A DNA stretch of 64,000 nt from Agromyces sp. LHK192 (GCF_004006235.1 NZ_CP034753.1:3286001-3350000); one strand, 5' to 3'; counted from the stretch's first letter, positions 26,290-34,723 are shown. Numbers and translations are program-made. Notes: a model not told the origin generated them from the sequence alone.

Positions 26290-26330
26290 CCACCGACCCA
26301 GCGTCCCCCACCCAGCGGAAGGAACCTGCA

Positions 26331-27956
26331 ATGACGCACTCCCCCGACCCGGCCGTCGACGGCGGCGGCTTCGGCACCCTCTCGATCGCGAGCATCCTCG
26401 AACGCACCGCGACGAGGATGCCCGACCGCCCGGCATTGCACTTCATGGGCACGACCACGTCGTACGGCGAGCTGTGGGCGCAGACCCGCGCCTATGCGGG
26501 CGCGCTGCGCGACCGCGGCATCGGCCGTGGCGACCGGGTCGCCCTCATCGTGCCGAACGTGCCCGACTTCGCCCGCGCCTACTACGCGGTGCTCTCGCTC
26601 GGCGCGATCGTCGTGCCCGTGCACCTGCTGTTCAAGGCCGAGGAGATCGAGTACGTGCTGCGCGACTCCGGCGCCGACCTCGTGATCGTCGCCGCACCGA
26701 TGCTCGCCGAGGCGGCCCCGGCCGCGGCGGCGGCCGGCGTTCCGCTCGTGACGGTGTTGCTGCCGACCGGCGACGGGATGCCCGACCTGCCGAGGCTCGA
26801 GCTCGAGGCGGCGGCATCCGCGCCCATCGAGCGGCACGTCTCGGTGCAGCCGACGGATGCCGCGACCGTGCTGTACACGAGCGGCACGACCGGGTTCCCG
26901 AAGGGCGCCGTCGGCTCGCACCTCGCGATGGTCGAGCAGGTGCACTGCTCGCTCATCGACTCGTTCGACGTCGGCCCCGATGATGTCGTCTTCGGCGGGC
27001 TGCCGATGTTCCACGCGTTCGGGCAGATGGCCGTGCTGAACCTGGCGTTCCGCGTCGGGGCGTCGATCATCCTGCTGCCGAAGTTCGATCCCGACCAGGC
27101 GCTCGCGCTGCTGCTGCAGTACCGGGCGACCGCGTTCACGGCGGTGCCGACCATGTTCGTCGGCATGCTCGAGGCCGCCGCGCGCACCGCCGAGCGTCCG
27201 CCGCTGCGGTTCGCCGTGTCGGGCGGTGCCGCCCTGCCGGTCGCGGTGCTCGAGGCGTTCCGTGAGGCGTACGGCGCCGACGTGCACGAGGGCTACGGAC
27301 TCACCGAGACCAGCCCGACCGTGTCGTCGAACGTGCTCGGCGAACCGATCCGACCGGGCACGGTCGGGCGTCCGCTGTGGGGCGTCGACGTCGCGATCGC
27401 CGACCCCGAGGTCGAAGGGCGGATCGAACTGCTCACGGCAGCCGACGGCACGGGCGAGGGCGCGGGTGACCGCGCCGCCGAACCACCGCTCGGCGAGGTC
27501 GTCGTACGCGGGCACAACCTCATGAAGGGGTACCTCGGGCGGCCCGAGGCATCCGATGAGGCGGTCGTCGACGGATGGTTCCGCACCGGCGACCTGGGAA
27601 CCTTCGCCGGCGGCATCCTCACGATCGTCGACCGCAAGAAGGACATGATCGTGCGCAACGGCTACAACGTGTACCCGTCGGAGGTCGAGGCGGTGCTCGC
27701 CCGGCACCCCGGCGTCGCGATCTCGGCCGTGTTCGGCGTCGAGGACCCGGTGCACGGCCAGGAGGTGCACGCCGCGGTCGTCGCGCACGACGGGCACGAG
27801 CTCGAGGCATCCGACCTCGTCGCGTTCGCGAAGGAGCGGATCGCCGCGTACAAGTACCCGCGCGTCGTGCACGTCGTCGGCGAACTGCCGATCGGCGCCA
27901 GCGGCAAGGTGCTCAAGCGCGCGCTCGTCGAGCAGTACACGGGCGTCGTGAGCTGA
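26331..27956 (+). CDS. Acyl-CoA synthetase (AMP-forming)
   Basis: The 541-residue ANL-superfamily ligase has the P-loop YTSGTTGFPKGA (about 182-193), EGYGLTETSP, GWFRTGDLG and DRKKDMIVRNGYNVYPSEVE, and the catalytic Lys in GASGKVLKR near the end. It activates a carboxylic acid with ATP and CoA. ATG 26331 follows GGAAGGAA. It is third in the operon after the kinase and ACAD11-like genes, where it would make the acyl-CoA the kinase acts on, as LvaE does. Chain length cannot be read from the sequence. Confidence 0.88.
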   Translation: MTHSPDPAVDGGGFGTLSIASILERTATRMPDRPALHFMGTTTSYGELWAQTRAYAGALRDRGIGRGDRVALIVPNVPDFARAYYAVLSLGAIVVPVHLLFKAEEIEYVLRDSGADLVIVAAPMLAEAAPAAAAAGVPLVTVLLPTGDGMPDLPRLELEAAASAPIERHVSVQPTDAATVLYTSGTTGFPKGAVGSHLAMVEQVHCSLIDSFDVGPDDVVFGGLPMFHAFGQMAVLNLAFRVGASIILLPKFDPDQALALLLQYRATAFTAVPTMFVGMLEAAARTAERPPLRFAVSGGAALPVAVLEAFREAYGADVHEGYGLTETSPTVSSNVLGEPIRPGTVGRPLWGVDVAIADPEVEGRIELLTAADGTGEGAGDRAAEPPLGEVVVRGHNLMKGYLGRPEASDEAVVDGWFRTGDLGTFAGGILTIVDRKKDMIVRNGYNVYPSEVEAVLARHPGVAISAVFGVEDPVHGQEVHAAVVAHDGHELEASDLVAFAKERIAAYKYPRVVHVVGELPIGASGKVLKRALVEQYTGVVS

Positions 27957-28075
27957 CCGTCCCGACCGTCCGAAGCCCGCGCACACCTCGAGGGCGCGGG
28001 CTTCGACGTGCGTGGGGGGTGCGCGGCCCGGTGTGGAGGGCGTGAGAACCGGCGTGCGTGGGGATGATTCCTGGT

Positions 28076-28131
28076 GCATGAGAATCCGGTGCATGAGTCG
28101 CCGGTCGGCGTCGTGTGCCGGATTCTCATGC
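28076..28131. repeat. Structured intergenic repeat, family 1, copy 1
   Basis: A 14-bp perfect stem, GCATGAGAATCCGG (28076-28089) with CCGGATTCTCATGC (28118-28131), encloses a second GCATGAG (28091). A related copy lies at 38872-38942 with a compensatory base pair change. Confidence 0.8.
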
Positions 28132-28171
28132 GCAGGCCCTCTCCCCGGGACGACGTCACGATCGACGTGGG

Positions 28172-28273
28172 GCACATGGATGCCCCGGCGGACGGATGCC
28201 CCGAGCACATGCATACCCTGGGCACACGGACACCCAGGCACACGGACGCCCCGGGCACCCGGATGCCCCGGGC
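28172..28273. repeat. Degenerate 17-bp tandem array
   Basis: About six units begin with GCAC or similar and end in GGATGCCCCGG or variants, with starts at 28172, 28205, 28222, 28238 and 28255 (spacing 16-17). The last unit becomes the left arm of the terminator at 28260. Together with the repeat at 28076 it fills the 363-nt gap after the ligase gene, where no coding sequence is seen. Confidence 0.7.
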
Positions 28274-28291
28274 TCGCGCCCGGGGCATCCG
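28260..28291. terminator. Bidirectional terminator between ligase and livJ
   Basis: A 14-bp perfect stem CGGATGCCCCGGGC with its complement closes on TCGC. It is built like the hairpin at 18803 and again uses GGATGCC/GGCATCC. Confidence 0.85.
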
Positions 28292-28319
28292 ATTCGGTGT
28301 GCGCCGCGACGGCGGGAGC

Positions 28320-29612
28320 CTACCCGGCCGGCACCCCCTCGTTCTCGAGGGCGACGGGCGTCGCGTCGACGGCCGTGACCGACCCGCCCTCGACCGAGTA
28401 GGTCGCGCCGTTGAAGTCCTGCACGCCCTGGTCGACGGTGGTGATGCCGACGCCGACGTAGGCGGCGTGGCTGTCGGCCGAGAAGGCGAGCGGCACGACG
28501 CCGTTGCCCTGCAGGTCGCCCGAGGTGATGGCGTCCACGATGCCCTGGCGGGTCGGGTCCTCGCCGGCGGCGGCGAGCGCCTCGGCGAAGAGGTATCCGA
28601 CGCTCATGCCGTAGACCGTGTTGCCGGTGAACGGTGCGCCGCCGTTGTACTCGTCGTTGATCTGCGTGAACAGCTCGACCCACTCGCCGTCCGGGCTGAA
28701 CGGCAGGTAGTTCGTCGACGTGAAGCCCTGGAGCAGCTTGGGGCCGACGTCGGCGCCGAGGTACTCGACGAGCGTCGGGTAGTCGGCGCCCGACGACGAC
28801 GAGAACCACTGCGGGAACCATCCGAGTTTCGCGGCGGTGCCCAGCGCGAGGGCCGTGAAGCCGTTGATGGTGGCGAGCAGGTTGATCTCGCAGCCGGCGG
28901 TCTTGAGCGCGCCGATCTGCGCGAGGACGTCCTGGTTCGACACCGAGTACACCTGGAAGTCGGTCACGCCCTCCTCACCGACGACCTGCTCGACGCCCTC
29001 GAGGAACTCCGAGCCGAAGTCGTCGTCCTGGCCCAGCACGCAGAGCTTCTTGCCCGGGAACTCGTCCTGCGCGTACTGCGCGAGCGCGGCGCCCTCGACG
29101 ACGTAGTCGGCGTTGAACCCGAACGTCCACGGGTACTCCTCGGGCTGGTTCCAGCTCGTCGAGCCGGACGCCACGAACAGGTCGGGCACCTCGTTCTGGT
29201 TGAGGTAGTCGAGCACGGAGGTGTGCGTCGGCGTGCCGAGGCCGTTGAGGATCGCGAAGACCTCGTCCTCCTGCACGAGTTCGCGCACGACGGTCTGCGT
29301 CGTCGCCGGGTTGTAGCCGTCGTCCTTCACGAGGTACTCGATCGTGCGGCCGTTGATGCCGCCCTGGTCGTTGACGTAGTCGAAGTACGCCTTCGTCGCC
29401 GCGGAGATCGACGCGTAGCCGGCCGCGGCCGGGCCGGTGAGCGGCGTGTGGGTGCCGATCGTCACGGTGTCGTCGGTGATGCCGGGAGCGGCCTCCGCCT
29501 CGGAGCCGGACTGGGCGGCGGGCGAGCTGCACGCCGCGAGGACGAGCGCCGCGACTGCTGCGGCGGCGACCGCGGGCGCGACGGTGCGCCGGCGGATGAT
29601 GCGTTGGGACAT
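28320..29612 (-). CDS. livJ: Liv-type ABC transporter substrate-binding lipoprotein
   Basis: The 430-residue protein has a lipoprotein signal ending VLAAC, then GITDDTVTIGTHTPLTGPAA, the usual N-terminus of Leu/Ile/Val-binding (peripla_BP_6) proteins, and the GGINGRTIEYLVKDDGYNP segment. The family binds amino acids, amides, aromatic acids or other carboxylates, so the ligand here need not be an amino acid. ATG 29612 follows GAGAGG; a GTG at 29618 is less likely. It is the last gene of the livGFHM-J operon. The open frame of livM runs into it (see livM). Confidence 0.87.
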   Translation of the reverse strand: MSQRIIRRRTVAPAVAAAAVAALVLAACSSPAAQSGSEAEAAPGITDDTVTIGTHTPLTGPAAAGYASISAATKAYFDYVNDQGGINGRTIEYLVKDDGYNPATTQTVVRELVQEDEVFAILNGLGTPTHTSVLDYLNQNEVPDLFVASGSTSWNQPEEYPWTFGFNADYVVEGAALAQYAQDEFPGKKLCVLGQDDDFGSEFLEGVEQVVGEEGVTDFQVYSVSNQDVLAQIGALKTAGCEINLLATINGFTALALGTAAKLGWFPQWFSSSSGADYPTLVEYLGADVGPKLLQGFTSTNYLPFSPDGEWVELFTQINDEYNGGAPFTGNTVYGMSVGYLFAEALAAAGEDPTRQGIVDAITSGDLQGNGVVPLAFSADSHAAYVGVGITTVDQGVQDFNGATYSVEGGSVTAVDATPVALENEGVPAG

Positions 29613-30894
29613 GATCACCTCTCTGGTTGGGTTGGAACGGATTGCAGGTCGGGCAGGTCGGGGGCGGGCCGGTCGGGGCGGGCCGGTCGGGATCGGATGC
29701 CTCGGGCGGGTCGGATGCCTCGGGAACGTCGGATGCCGATGCGGCCGCCCTGCGCGCCCGGCGGCGACCGCGGGCGCGGCCCACCGCGCCCGCGATGCCG
29801 CCCGGCCACACGGCCATCACGACGATGAGCAGCGCCCCGAAGACGAGCACGGGGAGGTTGCCGCTGAGGCGCTGCTCGAGGTCGGCGGGCAGGTCGAACG
29901 CGGAGGTCGCGGTGCCGATGATCCACGGCAGCAGCACGACGATCACGGCGCCGAGGAGCGCGCCGCCGAGGCTGCCGAGTCCGCCGACGACGACGGCCAC
30001 GACCAGCAGCAGCGAGTACGCGAGTGTGTACGCGCCGGGGTTCACCGACTGCGTCGTGAAGCACAGGAGGGCCCCGCCGGCGCCGGCCGCGAGCGAGCTG
30101 ACGGCGAACGCCTGCACCTTCACGCGCCGGGTCGGCACGCCCGCGAGCCGGGCCGCGGTCTCGTCGCCGTGCACCGCGCGCATCCGCAGGCCCAGCCGGC
30201 CGCGCCGCAGCAGGGCGAGCCAGGTCGTGATGACCGCGGTGACGAGGATCGCCACCCAGGCCTGCCACTGCTCGACGACGATGAGCAGCTCGAGGAACTC
30301 GGGCACGCCGTCGTACGGGATCTGCACGCCCTGGTCGCCGCGGAACACCGAGGAGAACACGCTCGTGAACGCGGGGAGGGCGATCACGAGCGCGAGTGTG
30401 ACGCCCGCGAGGTACGGTCCGCGCAGGCGCGCCCCCGCGAGGCCGAGCAGCAGCCCCAGCGCGCCCGATGCCGCGATCGCGCCGACGAAGCCGAGCAGGA
30501 ATCGCGGGAGCCCGTCGATGCCTGCCTCGGTCGCGGCGTTCGCGGTGAGCGCGTAGCCGTAGCCGCCCGCGGCCATGAGGGCCGCGTGCCCGAGCGAGAG
30601 CTGGCCGCTCAGGCCGATCAGCAGCGTCAGCCCGCCGGTCGCGCAGAACGTCGCCGCGACCAGCGCGAGCTGGTAGTTGCGGTACGGGTCGAGCAGGAAC
30701 GTGCCGCCGATCGCGAGCAGGGTCAGCAACAGGGCGATGAGCAGGAGGCGGCCGCGGCGGGGTGCCGGAGCGGCGGACGCGGCGTCATGGCGGGCGGGCG
30801 CGGCGGCAGCGGTAGCGCGGGCGGCAACGGCGGCGGCGCCTTCGGACGCCGTAGACGCGGCGGACGCCGGACGCGGGTTCGTCTGCGTGCTCAT
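28975..30894 (-). CDS. livM: Liv-type ABC permease LivM with an unusually long open frame into livJ
   Basis: Residues 1-45 are a low-complexity Ala-rich head; about 48-370 form a LivM permease (GGLTLLIGLSGQLSLGHAAL, RMRAVHGDETAARLAGV, LGSLGGALLGAV). A charged tail RRRARR then runs into repeats (VPEASDPPEASDP) and the frame stays open for 637 nt inside livJ, to a stop at 28975. LivM proteins normally end near residue 370-420. In another frame a TGA at 29615 overlaps the livJ ribosome site, just where a normal stop is expected, so a one-base indel in the G/C runs near 29650-29690 is likely (true mutation or sequencing error). The biological gene probably ends near 29615. Start ATG 30894 overlaps the livH stop (ATGA). 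Confidence 0.7.
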   Translation of the reverse strand: MSTQTNPRPASAASTASEGAAAVAARATAAAAPARHDAASAAPAPRRGRLLLIALLLTLLAIGGTFLLDPYRNYQLALVAATFCATGGLTLLIGLSGQLSLGHAALMAAGGYGYALTANAATEAGIDGLPRFLLGFVGAIAASGALGLLLGLAGARLRGPYLAGVTLALVIALPAFTSVFSSVFRGDQGVQIPYDGVPEFLELLIVVEQWQAWVAILVTAVITTWLALLRRGRLGLRMRAVHGDETAARLAGVPTRRVKVQAFAVSSLAAGAGGALLCFTTQSVNPGAYTLAYSLLLVVAVVVGGLGSLGGALLGAVIVVLLPWIIGTATSAFDLPADLEQRLSGNLPVLVFGALLIVVMAVWPGGIAGAVGRARGRRRARRAAASASDVPEASDPPEASDPDRPAPTGPPPTCPTCNPFQPNQRGDHVPTHHPPAHRRARGRRRSSRGARPRGVQLARRPVRLRGGGRSRHHRRHRDDRHPHAAHRPGRGRLRVDLRGDEGVLRLRQRPGRHQRPHDRVPREGRRLQPGDDADRRARTRAGGRGLRDPQRPRHADAHLRARLPQPERGARPVRGVRLDELEPARGVPVDVRVQRRLRRRGRRARAVRAGRVPGQEALRAGPGRRLRLGVPRGRRAGRR

Positions 30895-31769
30895 GCCGTG
30901 CGCGCCTCTCGCACCTGGAAGATGCCGCCAGGCCGCACGAGCAGCACCGCGACCAGCAGCACGAGCACGGCGATCGGCGCGATCGTCGAGCCGAGGTATC
31001 CGGTCACGAGGCTCATCAGCACGCCGACGCCGAGTCCGCCGATCAGGGCGCCGGGCGCGGAGTCGAGCCCGCCGACGACGGCGACCGTGAACGCGTAGAC
31101 GAACAGCAGGTCGGTCGAGTGCGGCGTGAGGCCGAGCTCGGTGGGCACGAGCAGCATCGCGGCGAGGGCGGCCACCGCCGACGCGAGCACCCAGCCGAGC
31201 GTGAGCATGCGCGGCACGCGAACGCCCAGCAGCCGCGACACCTCGGGGGCGAGCGCCGACGCGCGCAACTGGAGGCCGAGCGTCGTCTTCGTGAACAGCA
31301 GCGCGAGGCCGCCCATGACGACGAGCGCGACGCCGAGCACGAACAGGTCGTACGGCGAGAGCACCGGCACGCCGCCGATGACGATCGGCGTCTGGTCGAA
31401 CGGAGCCCGCATCGGCAGGTGGTTCTGACCGAACAGGATGCCGAGCAGCGACTGCAGCACCATCACGAGTCCGATCGCGATGATCACGCCCGCGAGCGGC
31501 GAGCCGGTCGGCGCGAATCGCATGACGCCGCGTTCGACGCCGACGCCGATGAGTCCGCCGGCGATGATCGCCGAGGCGAAGCCGATCCAGTACGAGCCGG
31601 TCAGACCGGTGACGGCGAACGCGACGTAGCTGGCGACGACCGCCATCGCGCCCTGCGCGAAGTTCACGATGCGTGCGGCGCGCCAGATGATCACGAGCGA
31701 CAGGGCGAACAGGGCGAAGATCGCGCCGCGCGCGAGCCCGGTGGCGAGGAGGAAGAGGAGTCGGTCCAT
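30891..31769 (-). CDS. livH: Liv-type ABC permease LivH
   Basis: The 292-residue membrane protein has the LivH pattern: GLARGAIFALFALSLVIIW at the start, RIVNFAQGAMAVVASYVA, and GGLDSAPGALIGGLGVG with the ATPase-contacting loop. Its start overlaps the stop of the upstream livF gene and its stop overlaps livM. It forms the channel together with LivM. The ligand is not determined by the permease. Confidence 0.88.
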   Translation of the reverse strand: MDRLLFLLATGLARGAIFALFALSLVIIWRAARIVNFAQGAMAVVASYVAFAVTGLTGSYWIGFASAIIAGGLIGVGVERGVMRFAPTGSPLAGVIIAIGLVMVLQSLLGILFGQNHLPMRAPFDQTPIVIGGVPVLSPYDLFVLGVALVVMGGLALLFTKTTLGLQLRASALAPEVSRLLGVRVPRMLTLGWVLASAVAALAAMLLVPTELGLTPHSTDLLFVYAFTVAVVGGLDSAPGALIGGLGVGVLMSLVTGYLGSTIAPIAVLVLLVAVLLVRPGGIFQVREARTA

Positions 31770-32485
31770 CAGAATCCCAGGTAGGCGTGGCGAAGGGCGG
31801 GGTCGGCGGCGAGGTCGGATGCCGGTGCATCGGCGACGATCTCGCCGAGCCCGAGCACGATGCCGCGGTCGGCGATCGAGAGGGCGCTGGTCACGTTCTG
31901 CTCGGCGAGCAGCACGGTGAGTCCCGTGCGGTCGGCGGTGTCGCGCAGCACGCCCATGAGCTGGGCGACGACGAGCGGCGCGAGGCCGAGCGACGGCTCG
32001 TCGAGCAGCAGCACGCGCGGCTCGGCGACGAGGGCGCGGGCGAGTGCGAGCATCTGGCGCTCGCCGCCCGAGAGCTGGTGCCCGAGGCTGCGCCGGCGAC
32101 GGTCGAGCGGTTCGAACAGCTCGTACATCGCGGCGACGGCGCGTTCACGGGCCGCGCCGCGGTACCGCCAGAGGGCACCGAGGCGCAGGTTCTCGTCGAC
32201 CGTGAGCTCGGCGACGACGCTGCGGCCCTCGGGCACCTGCGCGAGCCCTGAGCGGGCTCGGTCCTCGACGGCGACGCCGCCGAGGTCGCGTCCGGCGAGT
32301 CGGATGCTCCCCGCGCGAGGTGCGAGGAGTCCCGCGACCGTGCGCATGAGGGTCGTCTTGCCCGCGCCGTTCGCGCCGAGCAACGCGACGACGGCGCCCT
32401 CGTCGATCGAGAGGCTCATGCCGTCGAGCACGGGTGCGCCGACGTAGCCGACGGTGACGCGGTCGAGTTCGAGGATGCCACTCAC
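31769..32485 (-). CDS. livF: Liv-type ABC ATPase LivF
   Basis: The 238-residue ATPase has Walker A GANGAGKTT, signature LSGGERQ, Walker B VLLLDEPSLGL and the LivF feature QVPEGRSVVAELTVDENL. Length is normal. The start is GTG 32485, which overlaps the livG stop (GTGA), so the two ATPases are coupled. Confidence 0.9.
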   Translation of the reverse strand: MSGILELDRVTVGYVGAPVLDGMSLSIDEGAVVALLGANGAGKTTLMRTVAGLLAPRAGSIRLAGRDLGGVAVEDRARSGLAQVPEGRSVVAELTVDENLRLGALWRYRGAARERAVAAMYELFEPLDRRRRSLGHQLSGGERQMLALARALVAEPRVLLLDEPSLGLAPLVVAQLMGVLRDTADRTGLTVLLAEQNVTSALSIADRGIVLGLGEIVADAPASDLAADPALRHAYLGF

Positions 32486-33312
32486 GATGCGGCCCTCGCC
32501 TCGTGTCCCGAGCGGCTCGCCTGGTTCGCCTCGCTCGCCTGGCTCGCCTGCACCCCGAGGTAGGCGGCCTCGACGGCGGGGTCGGCCTGCACCTCGGCGG
32601 GCGCGCCGCGCGCGATGACGCGGCCGAAGTCGAGCACGACGATGCGGTCGGCCAGGCCCATCACGAAGTCGACGTGGTGCTCGACCAGGAGCACGGAGCA
32701 TCCGCCCGCGGCGACGCGACGCACCACCCCGGCGAGTGCGTCGATGTCGTCGGATCCGAGGCCGCCCGCCGGCTCGTCGAGGAGCAGCAGCGACGGCTCG
32801 GTGACCAGGGCCCGGGCGAGTGCGACGCGCTTGCGAACCGGATAGGGCAGCTCGTCGACGTGCCGCGTGGCGACATCGGCGAGGTCGAGCTCGGCGAGCG
32901 TCGCGAGCGCGCGATGCACGGCCTCGCCCGAGGGCACGCGGCCGAGCGGCACGAGCAGGTGCTCGAGCACGGTGAGCCCCTCGAAGAGGCCGAGGCCCTG
33001 CAGCGTCCGGGAGACGCCCGCCCGGGTCAGGCCGACCGCCGATCGCGGGGCGGGAGCCCCGTCGAGGCGGATGCTGCCCGCGCGGCGGCGCACGAGCGAG
33101 CAGATCGCGTTGAACGCCGTGGTCTTGCCCGCGCCGTTCGGCCCGATGAGCGCCACGGTCTCGCCGTGGGCCACGTCGAACGAGACGTCGTCGAGCGCGG
33201 TCAGGCCGCCGAACGCGACGGTCAGGCCGGAGACCTCGAGGCGCGGCGGGGCGCCGAGGACGCTCGGCGGGGCAGCCGTCTGGTCGGCGTGGTGGGGGAT
33301 CGGATCGGGCAT
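32482..33312 (-). CDS. livG: Liv-type ABC ATPase LivG
   Basis: The 276-residue ATPase has Walker A GPNGAGKTT and Walker B LLLLDEPAGGL; the signature is the weak LPYPVRKR, common in LivG. A Gln/Ala/Ser tail (QASQASEANQAS) closes it. ATG 33312 follows AGAGG; a GTG at 33318 is an alternative. It is the first gene of the livGFHM-J operon, and operator C lies 41 nt upstream, tying the importer to the catabolic genes. Confidence 0.88.
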   Translation of the reverse strand: MPDPIPHHADQTAAPPSVLGAPPRLEVSGLTVAFGGLTALDDVSFDVAHGETVALIGPNGAGKTTAFNAICSLVRRRAGSIRLDGAPAPRSAVGLTRAGVSRTLQGLGLFEGLTVLEHLLVPLGRVPSGEAVHRALATLAELDLADVATRHVDELPYPVRKRVALARALVTEPSLLLLDEPAGGLGSDDIDALAGVVRRVAAGGCSVLLVEHHVDFVMGLADRIVVLDFGRVIARGAPAEVQADPAVEAAYLGVQASQASEANQASRSGHEARAAS

Positions 33313-33353
33313 CGGCACCTCTTCGTGTCGGAGTGCTGCTCACTGTACCCGAG

Positions 33354-33374
33354 AAACCGACCAGACGGTATGTT
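33354..33374. promoter_or_regulatory. Operator C upstream of the liv operon
   Basis: AAACCGACCAGACGGTATG (33354-33372) is identical over 19 bases to operator D read on the minus strand. For the leftward livG promoter it lies near the -35, with a -10-like TACAGT on the minus strand just downstream. A half-site like the 26-bp palindrome at 21386 adjoins it. Confidence 0.7.
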
Positions 33375-33563
33375 GGCGTTGCAACATTTCGGGCACGCCC
33401 TTCGATCGCGCGTTCGCGGAGGCGAAGGACCCGCGCGAGCGGGGAGACACGAGCGGAGGAGAACTCCGCGACGGGAGGCCTCCTTCCGCGCGAACGCACC
33501 TCCGCTCGTGCGAACCACCTCCCCTCCGCCGCGCCCCGCCGATGCATCCGCACCCGGGCACGA

Positions 33564-33600
33564 CGAAGGGCCGGGCACCCCATCGGTGCCCGGCCCTTCG
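33564..33600. terminator. Hairpin terminator after the small acidic protein
   Basis: A 16-bp perfect stem CGAAGGGCCGGGCACC with its complement and a 5-nt loop lies directly downstream of the small gene at 33611. The surrounding 33375-33563 holds no convincing gene. Confidence 0.8.
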
Positions 33601-33610
33601 CGGATGGACC

Positions 33611-33760
33611 CTACGAGCCCTCGGCCTCGCGAGCCTCGCGGTCGGCCTTGATGGCTTCGAGGTACTCCCGGGTCTCCGGGTCGCCCTCGGCCTCGGTGTC
33701 CACCGGGAATCCGTGCTCCTGCACCAGGGGCTCCTCCAGCGGGTCGACGAAATCGGTCAT
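33611..33760 (-). CDS. Small acidic protein, 49 residues, unknown function
   Basis: A 49-codon gene starts at ATG 33760 with a very strong ribosome site GAGAGGAGG and ends at TAG 33611, immediately before a terminator. The product begins MTDFVDPLEEPLVQEHGF and ends in an acidic helix with REYLEAIKADREAREAEGS; it has no Cys and no membrane segment. A minus-strand -10-like TAGCGT lies near 33800. Ribosome site, promoter and terminator together argue for a real one-gene unit. I do not recognise the family. Confidence 0.7.
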   Translation of the reverse strand: MTDFVDPLEEPLVQEHGFPVDTEAEGDPETREYLEAIKADREAREAEGS

Positions 33761-33856
33761 GTCGGCCTCCTCTCACTCACGACGGGATGCTCCGACGCTA
33801 ACCCGCGCCCGCGACATCCGCCACCGGCATCCGGCACCGGCACGCCTCCCGTCGAA

Positions 33857-33947
33857 TTCTTCGCGTGCGGGTTCCTCACAGGCGTGCGTCAAGCACCTCG
33901 CACGGATGGACGAAACCCGCACGCGTCGACGAAAGTCGCACGTGACG
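33857..33947. repeat. Structured intergenic repeat, family 2, copy 1
   Basis: This 90-bp element contains GCGTGCGGGTT and its exact complement AACCCGCACGC as stem arms, with GATGGAC just before the second arm. It aligns closely to 37289-37377, where the arms change from GCGTGCGG/CCGCACGC to GCGTGCGA/TCGCACGC. Confidence 0.75.
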
Positions 33948-33967
33948 ACGAGGCAGGCACGCCGCCG

Positions 33968-34723
33968 TCAGCGATGCGCGATCGCCGTCACCATGCCGCC
34001 GTCGACGACGAACTCGGCGCCCGACGTGAACGCCGAGGCATCCGACGCGAGGAAGACGATGGTGCCCGCGACATCCGCCGGATCTCCCGGTCGGCCGAGC
34101 GGGATGTCGAGCCGATCCGGGTCGATCCGCGTCGTCATCTCCGTGCGGATGAACCCCGGATGCACCGAGTTCACGCGGATGCCGCTCGGTCCGAGCTCGA
34201 CCGCGAGCCCCTTGGTGAGCCCGCGCACCCCGAACTTCGACGCGGTGTACCCGTGCAGGTGCGGGCTGCCGCGCAGGCCCTCGACCGACGAGACGTTGAT
34301 GATCGAGCCGCGGCCGGCGGCCTTCATGGCCGGCACCACCGCGCGGCAGCCGAGGAACGTGCCCGTGAGGTTCACGCCGATCACGGCGTCCCACTTCGCG
34401 AGCGTGAAGTGCTCGATCGGCGCCGAGTTCGCGATGCCCGCGTTGTTGACGAGCACGTCGACCGCGCCGAACGCCTCGAGCGTTCCGGCCACGACCGCCG
34501 CCCACCCGTCCTCGTCGGTCACGTCGAGGTGCTCGAACCGCGCCCTATCGCCGAGCTCCGCGGCGAGCGCGGAACCCGGCTCGTCGAGCACGTCGGCGAC
34601 GACGACGGATGCCCCGGCCGCGTGCAGCGCCCGCACGTAGGCCTCGCCGATGCCGCGGGCGCCGCCCGTCACGATCGCGACGCGGCCGTCGAGGCTGAAG
34701 TCGGGCAGGCCCGTGCCCGTCAC
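33968..34723 (-). CDS. SDR-family oxidoreductase
   Basis: The 251-residue classical SDR has GGARGIG (about 19-25), NNAG, catalytic Ser in NVSS and the YTASKFG Tyr/Lys motif, and a C-terminal VDGGM. The start is GTG 34723, overlapping the quinone oxidoreductase stop. It is last in the four-gene operon under operator D. A role as a hydroxyacyl or 4-oxo/4-hydroxy acid dehydrogenase is plausible from context only. Confidence 0.85.
   Translation of the reverse strand: MTGTGLPDFSLDGRVAIVTGGARGIGEAYVRALHAAGASVVVADVLDEPGSALAAELGDRARFEHLDVTDEDGWAAVVAGTLEAFGAVDVLVNNAGIANSAPIEHFTLAKWDAVIGVNLTGTFLGCRAVVPAMKAAGRGSIINVSSVEGLRGSPHLHGYTASKFGVRGLTKGLAVELGPSGIRVNSVHPGFIRTEMTTRIDPDRLDIPLGRPGDPADVAGTIVFLASDASAFTSGAEFVVDGGMVTAIAHR

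Noticed and set aside
33340..33561. 73-residue minus-strand frame beside operator C
   Set aside because: It overlaps the operator and promoter region, has no ribosome site and a composition like other shadow frames.
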